This document shows, in pieces, positions 8,522-17,318 of a stretch of DNA of 64,000 bases. The DNA lies in assembly GCF_016714275.1 (NCBI RefSeq), contig NZ_JADJNP010000001.1, positions 310,001-374,000 on the forward strand, written 5' to 3'. The stretch is from Tessaracoccus sp. (GTDB lineage: Bacteria > Actinomycetota > Actinomycetes > Propionibacteriales > Propionibacteriaceae). Made by a program: the position numbers and the translations under genes. The number at the start of each line of letters is the position of its first letter. Within the stretch, counting starts at the first letter, position 1. The notes below the pieces were generated by a model. The model did not search any database. It worked only from the letters and a program-made list of their open reading frames with translations, and was not told the DNA's origin.

Positions 8522-9451
8522 ATGCACATCGGATTCCTCACCGACGCACTCGCGCACCTCACGCTCGACGAGGTGCTCGACAAGGTCAAGGAGCTCGGCC
8601 TCACCGAGGTCGAGATCGCCACCGGGAACTGGTCGAATGCCCCGCACATCGACCTCGACGCCATCGTCGACAGCCCCGAGCTCCAGGCGGAGCTGCAGCA
8701 GAAGCTCGCCGACCGCGGTCTCGCCCTCGGCGCCCTGAACGCCAGCGGCAACGTCCTCGACCCGGCTACCGGCCCGGAGCAGGCCGAGAACGCGCGAAAG
8801 ACCGTCCGGCTGGCACAAGCCCTCGGCATCACAAAGATCGTCATGATGTCCGGCCTCCCCCCGGTGAACCCGACCGACCTCGTCGCGCCGTGGATCGTCA
8901 CGTGCTGGCCGGCTGAAAACGTGGGAAACCGCGAGAAGCAGTGGGAGACCGCCATCGCCTTCTGGCGCGAGTTCGCCGCCTTCGCCGCCGACCACGGGAT
9001 CGAGCGGCTCGCGCTCGAGATGCACGGCGACCAGCTCGCGTACAACGCGCCGACCCTCCTGCGCCTCCGCGCGGAGATCGGCGACATCATCGGCGCGAAC
9101 ATGGACCCCAGCCATCTGATGTGGATGGGCGCCGACCCGATCGCGTCGGTCCGCCTGCTCGGCGACGCGATCTACCACGTGCATGCCAAGGACACGAAGA
9201 TCGAGGAGAGCGTCGCCGTGCGCACGCGGCTCGAAACCAGCTTCTTCGACCACGTCGCCGAGCGCTCCTGGAACTACGTCACGCTCGGCGAAGGACACCC
9301 AGGAGGAACTGCCTTCTGGTCCGACTTCGTGGCGGCGCTCGCCGAGGCCGGCTACGACGGCGTGCTGAGCATCGAGCACGAGGACGAGTCGTACTCGCCC
9401 GAAGCCGGCCTCACCAAGGCGGTCAGCGTACTTGAAGAGGCGCTGGCGTAG
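8522..9451 (+). CDS. TIM-barrel sugar phosphate isomerase/epimerase family protein
   Basis: This 309-residue AP endonuclease 2-like (xylose isomerase-like) TIM barrel shows the typical metal-ligand landmarks: an acidic LALEMHGDQ strand, NMDPSHLMWMG, YHVHAKDTK and a C-terminal SIEHEDES. These match a divalent-metal site with Glu, Asp, His and Glu ligands. It is co-transcribed with the oxidoreductase at 7460. In inositol clusters this family covers inosose dehydratase (IolE), inosose isomerase and IolH. The precise reaction is not decidable here. It ends at a large hairpin facing the convergent lacI gene. Confidence 0.85.
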   Translation: MHIGFLTDALAHLTLDEVLDKVKELGLTEVEIATGNWSNAPHIDLDAIVDSPELQAELQQKLADRGLALGALNASGNVLDPATGPEQAENARKTVRLAQALGITKIVMMSGLPPVNPTDLVAPWIVTCWPAENVGNREKQWETAIAFWREFAAFAADHGIERLALEMHGDQLAYNAPTLLRLRAEIGDIIGANMDPSHLMWMGADPIASVRLLGDAIYHVHAKDTKIEESVAVRTRLETSFFDHVAERSWNYVTLGEGHPGGTAFWSDFVAALAEAGYDGVLSIEHEDESYSPEAGLTKAVSVLEEALA

Positions 9452-9469
9452 ACCCGATCCGAGGTTCGG

Positions 9470-9531
9470 GACGACGGCCCGGCCCGGCGACGGTAGATAC
9501 GGCTGCCGTTACCGGGCCGGGGCTGTCGTCT
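9470..9531. terminator. Large imperfect hairpin between convergent genes
   Basis: ACGACGGCCCGGCCCGG pairs imperfectly with CCGGGCCGGGGCTGTCGT across about 20 bases. It lies just after the stop at 9451 and overlaps the 3' end of the convergent lacI gene (stop at 9509). It is probably a bidirectional terminator. Confidence 0.55.
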
Positions 9532-10522
9532 CGCGGATGGTCAGCGACGTGGGCACGAGGGTCCCGCGCGGAACGGACCGGCCGACGGCGCCGTCCAGCA
9601 GGTCCTGTGCCCGCTCGAACGCGAGCTGCGCCAACCGGGCCGGGTCCTGGCGGATCGAGGTCATGCTGACCGATGTCCGCGACGCGATCTCCGAGTCGTC
9701 GATGCCGACGATGGAGACGTCGTCGGGAACCTTGATCCCGCGCCGCAGGAAGACCTCGAGCAGGCCCAGCGCGCAGCGGTCGTTGAACCCGATGATCGCG
9801 GTCGGAAGCCGGTCCGCGCCGAGGAGTTCCTCTGCCACGACGGCGCCCGCGTGCTCGGTCATGCCGCCGTGCATGATCCGCACCTGGTCCTCGAGCCCGT
9901 GGGTCGCGGCCGCGCTCCGGAAGGCGCGCTCCCTATCGCGGCCGGCCGGTGCCGTCGGCGACGAGAGATAGATGACGTCCCGGTGGCCGAGATCCTTGAG
10001 GTGGCCGACAGCAGCGGTCATGCCTGCCAGGTCGTCCGAGGCGACCCACGGGATCTCGGAGGCCCGGACCTGCCTGCCGACCGAGATTACTGGGACGCGC
10101 TGAGCGAGTTCGACCAGCTTGCTCTCGCTCATCAGGGAGGAGATCAGGACGAGGACACCGCTGCGGAAGGCCACGAGGCTGTCGATCGCCTCGCGCTCGG
10201 AGCGGTCCTCCGAGCGGCCCGAGAGGACGAGTTGGCTCATCGAGTCGGCCATCGCCCTGTAGAGGCCGTCGACGAGCTCCAGCTGGAAGGGCTGTCGAGT
10301 GTCGAAGCAGACGCCGACGTTGGTGGGGTTGGCCGCCCGCAGGCCCCGCGCGCCCTCGTCGCGCACGTAGCCGATCTCGGTGGCGACGTCGAAGATGCGC
10401 TGACGGGTCTCGTCGCCGACGCCCGGCTCGCCGCGGAAGGCCAACGACACGGACGCACGCGAGACGCCGGCCTTGGCTGCGACGTCGAGCATCGTCGGGC
10501 GCCGTCTCCTGGGGTCCGACAT
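9509..10522 (-). CDS. LacI-family transcriptional regulator
   Basis: This 337-residue protein has the HTH TMLDVAAKAGVSRASVSLAF followed by a sensor domain. The start ATG 10522 is chosen because AGGAGAG precedes it by 7 bases; an upstream in-frame start at 10570 would add 16 residues without a good SD. It is divergent from the orphan binding-protein gene at 10769. The intergenic promoter shares a 15-base block with the promoter at 7339, so this regulator is the best candidate for controlling both transcripts. Confidence 0.9.
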   Translation of the reverse strand: MSDPRRRRPTMLDVAAKAGVSRASVSLAFRGEPGVGDETRQRIFDVATEIGYVRDEGARGLRAANPTNVGVCFDTRQPFQLELVDGLYRAMADSMSQLVLSGRSEDRSEREAIDSLVAFRSGVLVLISSLMSESKLVELAQRVPVISVGRQVRASEIPWVASDDLAGMTAAVGHLKDLGHRDVIYLSSPTAPAGRDRERAFRSAAATHGLEDQVRIMHGGMTEHAGAVVAEELLGADRLPTAIIGFNDRCALGLLEVFLRRGIKVPDDVSIVGIDDSEIASRTSVSMTSIRQDPARLAQLAFERAQDLLDGAVGRSVPRGTLVPTSLTIRETTAPAR

Positions 10523-10653
10523 CCACACTCTCCTGGTGGGCTCTTTACTGCCCTGTCCCGGCAGTGACAACAGGGATCACCTTACACGGGCACCCCTCGG
10601 CGGCGCCGCGGGGACCGTACGCCGTCGCCATCGAAGCAGACTTCCTCTCAGAT

Positions 10654-10693
10654 TTACCTTGCACGATCTAGCTCTTCTTGTTAGCGTCGCTAG
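10654..10693 (+). promoter_or_regulatory. Promoter/operator of the second binding-protein gene
   Basis: -35 TTGCAC (10659-10664), 17-base spacer, -10 TAGCGT (10682-10687). ACCTTGCACGATCTA is identical to the block upstream of 7460. The -35 and CTAG elements are placed similarly. Confidence 0.55.
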
Positions 10694-10768
10694 TGGGCGT
10701 TGTGAACAAGCAGGGAAACCACCGACGCCCGCTCATCCCCCAGCTTGACGACAAAGGAGTCAAACGGA

Positions 10769-11755
10769 ATGAAGAAGCTCATCGCGGGAGCGGTCGCGAC
10801 CGTCGTCTCGCTCATCGGCCTCGCCGCCTGCCAGCCAGACGCAGGCACGCCGGGCACTGCCGGGACACCGGACGGCGGCGGCAGCGGCAAGATCCAGATC
10901 TCGATGATCGGCAAGACGACCGACGATCACTTCGCCTTGATCAAGGCCGGCGCCCTCGCCGCGGGCGAGGCGCTCGGCGCCGAGGTCACCTACAACGCGC
11001 CGGACAGCTCGAACGAGGGCGACCGCCAGCTCAACATGCTGCAGACCGCCCTCAACAACAAGCCGGACGCCGTCGGCATCGCGCCGCAGGACGGCATCCA
11101 GGACGGCGCACCGACGATCCTGGAGCAGCACTCCGACATCCCGTTCGTGATCTTCGACACCCCGCTGCCCGGCTCGGACGTTCCGATCGCGACCATCTCC
11201 TCCAACAACAAGGGCATCGGCGCGCACGTCGCCGAGGAGATGTCAAAGGTCTTGGGTGGCACTGGCAAGGTCGCGCTGATCACCAACGGCATTCTCGGCA
11301 CGGCCGCGGAGCGCCGCGACGGCTTCACCGAGTGGCTCGCCGCCAACGCCCCCGGCATCGAGGTCGTCGACATCCAGGACGGCGAGGCGGACCCGGCCAA
11401 GTCGCGCGACAAGGCGCAGGCCCTCCTCCAGGCGCACCCGGACCTGGGCGCCATGGTCGGCACCGGCAACTACTCGACCATCGCCATCGCCGACGAGATC
11501 ATCGCCCGCGGCTCCAACGCGAAGGCGTTCGGCATGGACGCCGATCCCGACGTGCTCACCCTGATGCGCGAGGGCAAGGTCGCGGGCATCGTGGCCCAGA
11601 ACCCCTATGACATGGGGTACCAGACGGTCGAGATGCTTGTCGCGGCCACGAAGGGCGAGAAGCCCGCGGAGAAGCTGGTCTACACTGACTCGGTCTTCGT
11701 GACCCCCGACAACCTGGACGATCCCGAGATCAAGAAGACCCTCGGGCTCGAATAG
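10769..11755 (+). CDS. Sugar/cyclitol ABC transporter substrate-binding lipoprotein (orphan)
   Basis: This 328-residue protein has a lipoprotein signal ending LIGLAAC (Cys 18) and a short Gly/Pro linker, then a Peripla_BP_4 domain closely related to the protein at 3316-4308. The start ATG 10769 follows AAAGGAG; the in-frame codon at 10745 is rejected because it lacks an SD. No ATPase or permease accompanies it. A strong terminator (11811-11844) follows immediately. It most likely delivers another ligand to the 4372/5373 permease-ATPase pair, under different (LacI) control. Confidence 0.9.
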   Translation: MKKLIAGAVATVVSLIGLAACQPDAGTPGTAGTPDGGGSGKIQISMIGKTTDDHFALIKAGALAAGEALGAEVTYNAPDSSNEGDRQLNMLQTALNNKPDAVGIAPQDGIQDGAPTILEQHSDIPFVIFDTPLPGSDVPIATISSNNKGIGAHVAEEMSKVLGGTGKVALITNGILGTAAERRDGFTEWLAANAPGIEVVDIQDGEADPAKSRDKAQALLQAHPDLGAMVGTGNYSTIAIADEIIARGSNAKAFGMDADPDVLTLMREGKVAGIVAQNPYDMGYQTVEMLVAATKGEKPAEKLVYTDSVFVTPDNLDDPEIKKTLGLE

Positions 11756-11810
11756 GAGCCTTGTCGCTGGCGGCCCACCGTGGGGTGGGGTCTCCCCGTC
11801 GGACAAGTGA

Positions 11811-11844
11811 CTGCCCCGGCACGCGCCCTTGCGTGCCGGGGCAG
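11811..11844 (+). terminator. Rho-independent terminator
   Basis: A perfect 13-base stem, CTGCCCCGGCACG with CGTGCCGGGGCAG and an 8-base loop, followed by TTG. It closes the orphan binding-protein transcript. Confidence 0.85.
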
Positions 11845-11863
11845 TTGCATGTTCGACCCCGAC

Positions 11864-11912
11864 TTGACCCCACGATTTGAACCGCTCTAGACTCCACCTA
11901 GAGCGGTTCAAA
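11864..11912 (+). promoter_or_regulatory. Promoter with perfect inverted-repeat operator upstream of the 11985 operon
   Basis: A -35 TTGACC (11864-11869), an 18-base spacer and a -10 TAGACT (11888-11893) can be read. The -10 sits inside a perfect 15-base inverted repeat, TTTGAACCGCTCTAG / CTAGAGCGGTTCAAA, with a 7-base spacer (11876-11912). Each arm has a LacI-like core with a central CG. The placement predicts repression. The regulator may be the LacI gene at 14206, at the end of the same gene set. Confidence 0.65.
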
Positions 11913-11984
11913 GATCGACGCTCCCCACAACTCCACGGCACCGCGACCCCGCGCCCACCACCACGCTCATAGAAAGCTGCGCCC

Positions 11985-12914
11985 ATGTCCGCCAAGGCAC
12001 GCAACACTGATCCCCGCTACTCGACGCTCGCGGTCGGCACCGCACCCGACTCCTGGGGCGTCTGGTTCCCCGAGGATGACAAGCAGGTCGGCTGGCAGAC
12101 CTTCCTCGACGAGGTGGCCGAGGCCGGCTACGAGTACATCGAGACCGGCCCGTTCGGCTTCCTCCCCACCGATCCCGAGACGCTGCGCGCGGAGTGCGCA
12201 CGGCGCGGAATCACCGTCGTGGCGGGCACCCAGTTCGGCGTGCTGCACCGCGACGAGGACTGGGACCAGACCGAGAAGGACATGCGCGCCAACGCGGAAG
12301 TACTGAAGGCGCTGGGCGCGAAGTTCCTCGTCTACCTCCCCCCCATGCTGCGTGACCTGCAGACCGGCGGCTGGGCCGAGGACCCCAACCTCACCGACGA
12401 AGAGTGGGCACGCATCGCCCGCAACGCCAACAAGCTCGGCAAGCTCCTCAAGGAGGACTACGGAGTGACCATGGCCGTGCACCCGCACGGCGACTCGCAC
12501 ATCGAGACCCGCGAGCAGATCGATCGCTTCTTCTCCGAGACCGATCCGGAGTACGTGTCGTTCTGCCTCGACACCGGCCACCTCGAGTACGGCGAGGTCG
12601 ACACCGTCGACCTCATCAAGACCTACCCGGACCGGATCGGCATCGTGCACATCAAGCAGATGGACCCCGAGGTCGTCCAGCGCGTCCGCGCCGAGGACCT
12701 GTCCTTCGGCGAGGCCGTCTCGCTGGGCGTATGCGTTACGCCCGACGGCGGCCAGCCGAAGGTCGGCGCCGTGATCGACGCCCTTGCCGATCTCGAAAAG
12801 GACCTCTACGTCATCGTCGAGCAGGACCTCTACCCCTGCGCGCCGGATGTCCCGCTCCCCCTCGCCATCGAGACCCGCAAGGTGCTCGCCGAGAACAACC
12901 TCGGCCTGCTCTGA
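11985..12914 (+). CDS. Sugar phosphate isomerase/epimerase, IolE/IolH-type TIM barrel
   Basis: This 309-residue TIM barrel has the segment TAPDSWGVWFPEDD near its N-terminus, characteristic of actinobacterial inositol-cluster inosose dehydratase/isomerase proteins. It also shows SFCLDTGHLEYGE, IVHIKQMD and VIVEQDLYPC as metal and substrate loops. It is followed after 37 bases by an oxidoreductase with SD AAGGAG and shares the 11864 promoter. The first 40 bases of its coding sequence recur almost unchanged at 18300, the start of a broken paralogue. Role: probably dehydration or isomerisation of a keto-inositol; the substrate is not proven. Confidence 0.85.
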   Translation: MSAKARNTDPRYSTLAVGTAPDSWGVWFPEDDKQVGWQTFLDEVAEAGYEYIETGPFGFLPTDPETLRAECARRGITVVAGTQFGVLHRDEDWDQTEKDMRANAEVLKALGAKFLVYLPPMLRDLQTGGWAEDPNLTDEEWARIARNANKLGKLLKEDYGVTMAVHPHGDSHIETREQIDRFFSETDPEYVSFCLDTGHLEYGEVDTVDLIKTYPDRIGIVHIKQMDPEVVQRVRAEDLSFGEAVSLGVCVTPDGGQPKVGAVIDALADLEKDLYVIVEQDLYPCAPDVPLPLAIETRKVLAENNLGLL

Positions 12915-12951
12915 CCACCCCACCCACCCTCATTCCCAAGGAGCACACCCC

Positions 12952-14130
12952 ATGACCGAGCAGCTCTCCGTCGCCGTCATCGGCGCCGGCATGGCAGGCC
13001 GCAGCCACGCCAACGGCTACCGCCAGGCCAACACCATCCACGGCGCGGGCCTTCCCCAGATCCGCCTCGCCGCCATCGCCGACATCAACCTCGACCTCGC
13101 GCAGGAGGTAGCCGACCGCTACGGCTTCGAGAAGGCCGTCGCCACCTGGCAGGAGGTCGCCGAGGACCCGACGATCGACGTCGTGAGCATCGTCGTCGGC
13201 AACTCGCTGCACCGTGAGGTCGCCGAGGCCATGCTGGCCGCAGGCAAGCACGTGCTGTGCGAGAAGCCGCTGGCCGCCTCGATCGAGGACGCCGAGGCCA
13301 TGGTCGCGGCAGCAGAGAAGGCGACGACGGTCGCCGCCACCGCGTACTCGTTCCGCCGCAACCCCGGCATCGAGGCCATCCGCGACCTGCTCGCCTCCGG
13401 TGAGCTCGGCGCCCCCGCAATGGTCGAGGCGCACTACCTCGCCGACTACGCGGCCGATCCCGAGGGCCCGATGAGCTGGCGCTTCCGCGGCCCGCTGGGT
13501 ACCGGCGCGCTGATCGACCTGGGCGCGCACATCATCGACCTGGCCGAGTACGTCTGCGGCCCGATCGTGTCGGTCGCCGGCGCCGAGCTGTCGATCGCGA
13601 TCCCCGAGCGCCACCTGCCGATGGGCAACGTCATCGGACACGACCACGCGGAGCTGTCCGACGAGGTCGAGGCCGTCACCAACGACGACTCGGTGGCCTT
13701 CACCGCGAAGTTCGAGAGCGGCGCCATCGCGACCTTCCGCGTGTCCCGCGTCGCCTACGGCACCCCGAACGACCTGGCCATCACCGTCACCGGCACGCAG
13801 TCGCGCGCCGTGTTCGACTGGGCCCGCCCCGCCGAGTTCATCGTCAGCGACAAGCAGCCGAAGGGCAACACCCAGGGCGACCGCGTCGTCTACGTCGCCC
13901 CGAGCACCGCCCGCGTGTTCGACGACGCGGTTCCGATGCCCGGCGGCAACATCTCGTTCGGCTACGGCGACCTGTTCATCTACCAGACCCGCGCGTTCCT
14001 GGACCAGGTCCTCGGCCGCGAGTCGACGCTGCCCGCGTGCGCCACGTTCGCCGACGGCCTCCACACCATGAAAGTGTGCGACGCGATCGTGCGCAGCGCC
14101 GCCGACGAGGGTCGCAGCACCCTCGTGTGA
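12952..14130 (+). CDS. Gfo/Idh/MocA-family oxidoreductase
   Basis: This 392-residue protein has the Rossmann motif AVIGAGMAGRSHANGY, the EKP motif CEKPLAAS and the D-x3-H motif (IDLGAHIIDL). The longer upstream frame lies within the 11985 gene; ATG 12952 is preceded by AAGGAG. It resembles the 2065 protein in length and in the shared segment LIADYAA/LADYAADPEGP...WR, so these two form a subfamily distinct from the shorter IolG-like ones. It is the second gene of the 11985 operon and ends at a terminator. Confidence 0.88.
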   Translation: MTEQLSVAVIGAGMAGRSHANGYRQANTIHGAGLPQIRLAAIADINLDLAQEVADRYGFEKAVATWQEVAEDPTIDVVSIVVGNSLHREVAEAMLAAGKHVLCEKPLAASIEDAEAMVAAAEKATTVAATAYSFRRNPGIEAIRDLLASGELGAPAMVEAHYLADYAADPEGPMSWRFRGPLGTGALIDLGAHIIDLAEYVCGPIVSVAGAELSIAIPERHLPMGNVIGHDHAELSDEVEAVTNDDSVAFTAKFESGAIATFRVSRVAYGTPNDLAITVTGTQSRAVFDWARPAEFIVSDKQPKGNTQGDRVVYVAPSTARVFDDAVPMPGGNISFGYGDLFIYQTRAFLDQVLGRESTLPACATFADGLHTMKVCDAIVRSAADEGRSTLV

Positions 14131-14142
14131 GAGACCCCGGGA

Positions 14143-14172
14143 GGCCCGGCCGAGGAGACCGGCCGGGCCTTT
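14143..14172 (+). terminator. Rho-independent terminator
   Basis: GGCCCGGCC and GGCCGGGCC form a 9-base perfect stem with a 9-base loop, followed by TTT. It separates the 12952 gene from the downstream lacI. Confidence 0.75.
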
Positions 14173-14205
14173 CGGCTACATTTCTGGGTGATTGCGGGGT
14201 GACCG

Positions 14206-15213
14206 ATGGCCAGTAAGACCGTGACGATGCAGGACATCGCCACCGAACTCGGGGTCTCGCGCGCCCTCGTCTCCATGGCCTTTCGCAACGTGGCCGGCGT
14301 CAACGAGCAGACGAGGGAGCGGATCCTGGCAGCCGCCGACCGCCTCGGCTACCGCGTCAACCGCGTCGCCTCCCAGTTGGCGAGCAAGGCGAGCGACACG
14401 TTCGGTGTGTTCCTGCTCGACTTGCGCCAGGACGTCTACGCCGACATGTTCGACGGCATCCGTGACGTCGCCGACGCCCGCCAGCGGCACCTGGTGCTTG
14501 CCGTCGGATCGATCGACGGCCAGCGCGACGCCGAGGCGCTGGACAACCTCCTGCAGTCGCGCGTGGACGTCGTGATCGCCACGGGGCTTCTGCTCGAGGA
14601 CGACGCCGTGCGCGCCTTCAACGAGCACGTCCCGCTGGTCAGCGTCGCCCGCCAGATCGACGGCGTCGACAGCGTCCACTCCGACAACCTCGCGGGGGCG
14701 ACCGCCGCGACGGAGCACCTGATCTCGCTCGGGCACCGCAGGATCGCGTTCCTCGCCAACCCGCAAACCTCCGGCTACTTCGACCGGCAGCGTGGCTACC
14801 TCGCGGCGATGGCCGCCGCGGGCCTTGAGCCGCACGTCGTCGCCTCGCACTACTCCCGCACCAAGGCGGCAGCCGACATCGCGCCGGCCCTCGCGCTGCC
14901 GCCGGCCCGGCGCCCGACAGCGGTGTTCGCGCACAACGACCAGGCGGCGATGGGCGTGATCGACGCCATGTCCGCGCGGGGTCTGCGCACCCCGGACGAC
15001 ATCTCCGTCGTCGGCTACGACAACACGCCCGTTAGCCGCACGCCCGGCATGCAGCTGACCACCGTCGACATCCACGGCGAGGAGTTGGGCCGACTGGCCG
15101 CCGAGGCCGCGTTGCGCCGTCTGGCCGATCCCGATGCCCCGGCCGCCATCGTCGCCTCGACGCCGACGCTCATCGTCCGCGCGACGACGGCGCCGCCGCC
15201 TACTCTGCCCTGA
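14206..15213 (+). CDS. LacI-family transcriptional regulator
   Basis: This 335-residue protein has the HTH TMQDIATELGVSRALVSMAF and a sensor domain with DNLAGATAATEHL and the conserved VVGYDNTPVSR. Its 3' end overlaps the convergent oxidoreductase gene by 14 bases. It lies right after the 11985-14130 operon and may control it through the inverted repeat at 11876. No obvious operator of its own was found. Confidence 0.9.
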   Translation: MASKTVTMQDIATELGVSRALVSMAFRNVAGVNEQTRERILAAADRLGYRVNRVASQLASKASDTFGVFLLDLRQDVYADMFDGIRDVADARQRHLVLAVGSIDGQRDAEALDNLLQSRVDVVIATGLLLEDDAVRAFNEHVPLVSVARQIDGVDSVHSDNLAGATAATEHLISLGHRRIAFLANPQTSGYFDRQRGYLAAMAAAGLEPHVVASHYSRTKAAADIAPALALPPARRPTAVFAHNDQAAMGVIDAMSARGLRTPDDISVVGYDNTPVSRTPGMQLTTVDIHGEELGRLAAEAALRRLADPDAPAAIVASTPTLIVRATTAPPPTLP

Positions 15214-16207
15214 GCTCGGCGATCCGCACGGGCCGGCCCGTGGCGACGGACCGCACGCACGCCTCAGCGAGGTACAGCGCCTCCAGCGCCTCCGCCGGGG
15301 TGCACGCCGTCGACGAGCGTCCCTCGATCACGTCCAGGAAGTGCGCCAGCTCGGCGACGTAGGCGTCCTCGAACCGCTCGTGGTAGATCAGGTACGGCTC
15401 CGCCTGCTGCCAGGAAAGGACCGCCTCGGCGGTGACCAGCGGGGCGCGGTCGTCCAGGCCGACGAACCGCCCACCCTCGGAGCCGTGCAGCTCGAGCCGG
15501 ACGTCATGGCCCGCGCCGTTGTTGCGACTGGCGCTGACGACGGCGACCATCCCGTCGTCGTAGGTGACGATCGCGCTGCCGGAATCGACGTCGCCGTTCT
15601 CGCCGAAGTACGACTCCCCCATGTTCGACCCCACCGCGTAGAGGCTGACCGCCTCGCGGCCGGTCAGCCATCGGATGGCATCGAAATCGTGGCTGGCGCA
15701 GTCCTTGAAGAGGCCGCCCGACGTCGGCACGTAGGCGGCAGACGGCGGCTCGTGGTCGAAGGTGGTGGCGCGCAGCGTGTGCACGAACCCGAGCGCGCCT
15801 CCCTCGTAGGCGGCCTTGGCGCGGGTGTAGCCCGCGTCGAAGCGGCGCTGGAACCCGATCTGCACGGGCACGTCGGGCACCCGGGCCGCGTGCTCGACGA
15901 CGGCGCGGGTGGTCTCGATGTCGAGTGCGATCGGCTTCTCACAGAACACGGGCAGCCGGGCGTCGAGCGCGCGGTGCAGCAGCTCCGCGTGCCGCGACGT
16001 CTTCGCGGTGATGACCACGCCGTCGAGCCCTGGATCGAAGGCCTCGTCGACGGTGACCGCGCGGGCCTTCGTCAGCCTCGCGGCCAACTCGGCGGCGCGG
16101 CCGTCGACGAAGTCCGCGAGGAGCAACTCGGTGACCCGGGGCATCGAGTCGAGCCGAGTGGCGTGCGCGGCGCCGATGATCCCGGACCCGACGAGCGAGA
16201 TCCGCAT
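15200..16207 (-). CDS. Gfo/Idh/MocA-family oxidoreductase, inositol 2-dehydrogenase-like
   Basis: This 335-residue protein has SLVGSGIIGAAHATRL, CEKPIALD, and the D-x3-H motif in LFKDCASHDFDAIRW, which matches the active-site signature of myo-inositol dehydrogenases. It starts one base after the stop of the 16209 gene, so the two are co-translated. The likely reaction is NAD-dependent oxidation of an inositol isomer to an inosose. Confidence 0.88.
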   Translation of the reverse strand: MRISLVGSGIIGAAHATRLDSMPRVTELLLADFVDGRAAELAARLTKARAVTVDEAFDPGLDGVVITAKTSRHAELLHRALDARLPVFCEKPIALDIETTRAVVEHAARVPDVPVQIGFQRRFDAGYTRAKAAYEGGALGFVHTLRATTFDHEPPSAAYVPTSGGLFKDCASHDFDAIRWLTGREAVSLYAVGSNMGESYFGENGDVDSGSAIVTYDDGMVAVVSASRNNGAGHDVRLELHGSEGGRFVGLDDRAPLVTAEAVLSWQQAEPYLIYHERFEDAYVAELAHFLDVIEGRSSTACTPAEALEALYLAEACVRSVATGRPVRIAELRAE

Positions 16208-16208
16208 C

Positions 16209-17192
16209 TCAGTACTCGATCTTCTCGCTGACGCCGCTGTGCAGGCTGCGCGTGGCCGCCTCGGCGATCGCCTGCGCCTTGAGGCCGTCAGACAGCGCCG
16301 GCTCGATCGGCGCGCCGGCCTCCAGCAGCTGAACGAAGTGATCCAGCGCGAGGGCGTAGGTGGGCTGCATGCGGTCGAACCAGCCTGCGGGCATGCCCGA
16401 CTCTATGACCTGGCCCGCACCGTAACGGGTCACGGTGCGCGTGCGGTGCGCCTGCGACTGGACGAGTCCGGTCGAGCCGAGCACCTCGAGACGCTCGTCG
16501 TAGCCGTAACCGGTTCGGCGGTTGTTATCGATCTGGATGAGGGCGCCGTTGGGCAGCTTCAGCACGCAGACGGATGTGTCGACGTCGCCGTATTCGGCGA
16601 GGCGAGGCTCGGCCAGCGCGGACCCAGTGGCGAAGACCTCGACCGGGTCGGCGCCGGCGATCCACCGGGCGAGGTCGAAGAAGTGCACGGTCTGGTCACG
16701 GAACTGGCCACCGGAGACCTTGATGTACTCAAGGGGAGGGACGACGGGTCCGCGGCTGGTCAGCTGGATCAGCTCGACGGCGCCCACGGAGCCCTCGTCG
16801 ACGATGCGCTTCAGCTCGGCGTGATCAGGGTCGAAGCGGCGGTTGAAGTTCACCATCACCTTTGCGCCCTTCGCGTACTCGACAACCTCGCGCGCGCGCT
16901 CGAGGGAGAGGTCGATGGGCTTCTCGCAGAGCGCGGCGACCCCGGCGTCGACGGCGGCCTTGAGGTTGGCGGCGTGAGTGTCGGTGGAGGAGGCGATGAA
17001 CACGGCATCGACGCCGTCGATCGCCTCGTCCACCGACGACGCGGCCTTCGCCCCGTACTGGCCCGCGATCGCGGCGGCTCGATCCGCGGCGGCGTCATAG
17101 ACGGACACGAACTCCACCAAAGGGTTCTCGGCGAGGTTTCGGGCGTGGACCGAGCCGATGAACCCGGCACCGAGGAGGGCAAAACGCTGCAT
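16209..17192 (-). CDS. iolG: Inositol 2-dehydrogenase (IolG-like)
   Basis: This 327-residue protein has LLGAGFIGSVHARNL at the N-terminus, CEKPIDLS and GGQFRDQTVHFFDLARW. The last includes the Asp and His of the inositol dehydrogenase active site, and NFNRRFDPDH is also typical of IolG. It is divergent from the IolE gene at 17319 across 126 bases that hold a LacI palindrome, and is the first gene of a two-gene operon with 15200. Of the five dehydrogenases here this has the clearest IolG features. Predicted reaction: myo-inositol to 2-keto-myo-inositol with NAD. Confidence 0.85.
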   Translation of the reverse strand: MQRFALLGAGFIGSVHARNLAENPLVEFVSVYDAAADRAAAIAGQYGAKAASSVDEAIDGVDAVFIASSTDTHAANLKAAVDAGVAALCEKPIDLSLERAREVVEYAKGAKVMVNFNRRFDPDHAELKRIVDEGSVGAVELIQLTSRGPVVPPLEYIKVSGGQFRDQTVHFFDLARWIAGADPVEVFATGSALAEPRLAEYGDVDTSVCVLKLPNGALIQIDNNRRTGYGYDERLEVLGSTGLVQSQAHRTRTVTRYGAGQVIESGMPAGWFDRMQPTYALALDHFVQLLEAGAPIEPALSDGLKAQAIAEAATRSLHSGVSEKIEY

Positions 17193-17263
17193 CGTGGGAT
17201 CTCCTTCATGGATGTTGCGTAACGGCGGCCTCGGGCTGAAGAGACCGCGACAATTGGACTACA

Positions 17264-17277
17264 CTGGACCGGTCCAG
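17264..17277. promoter_or_regulatory. LacI operator, perfect palindrome, iolG/iolE intergenic
   Basis: CTGGACCGGTCCAG is a perfect 14-base palindrome with a central CG. It extends into TCCAGCA, shared with the sites at 2005 and 18216. It is placed to repress both divergent promoters. Confidence 0.75.
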
Positions 17278-17318
17278 CATATGCTTTCCGAGCAGATTCC
17301 GCCAAAGGAGAAAACACC

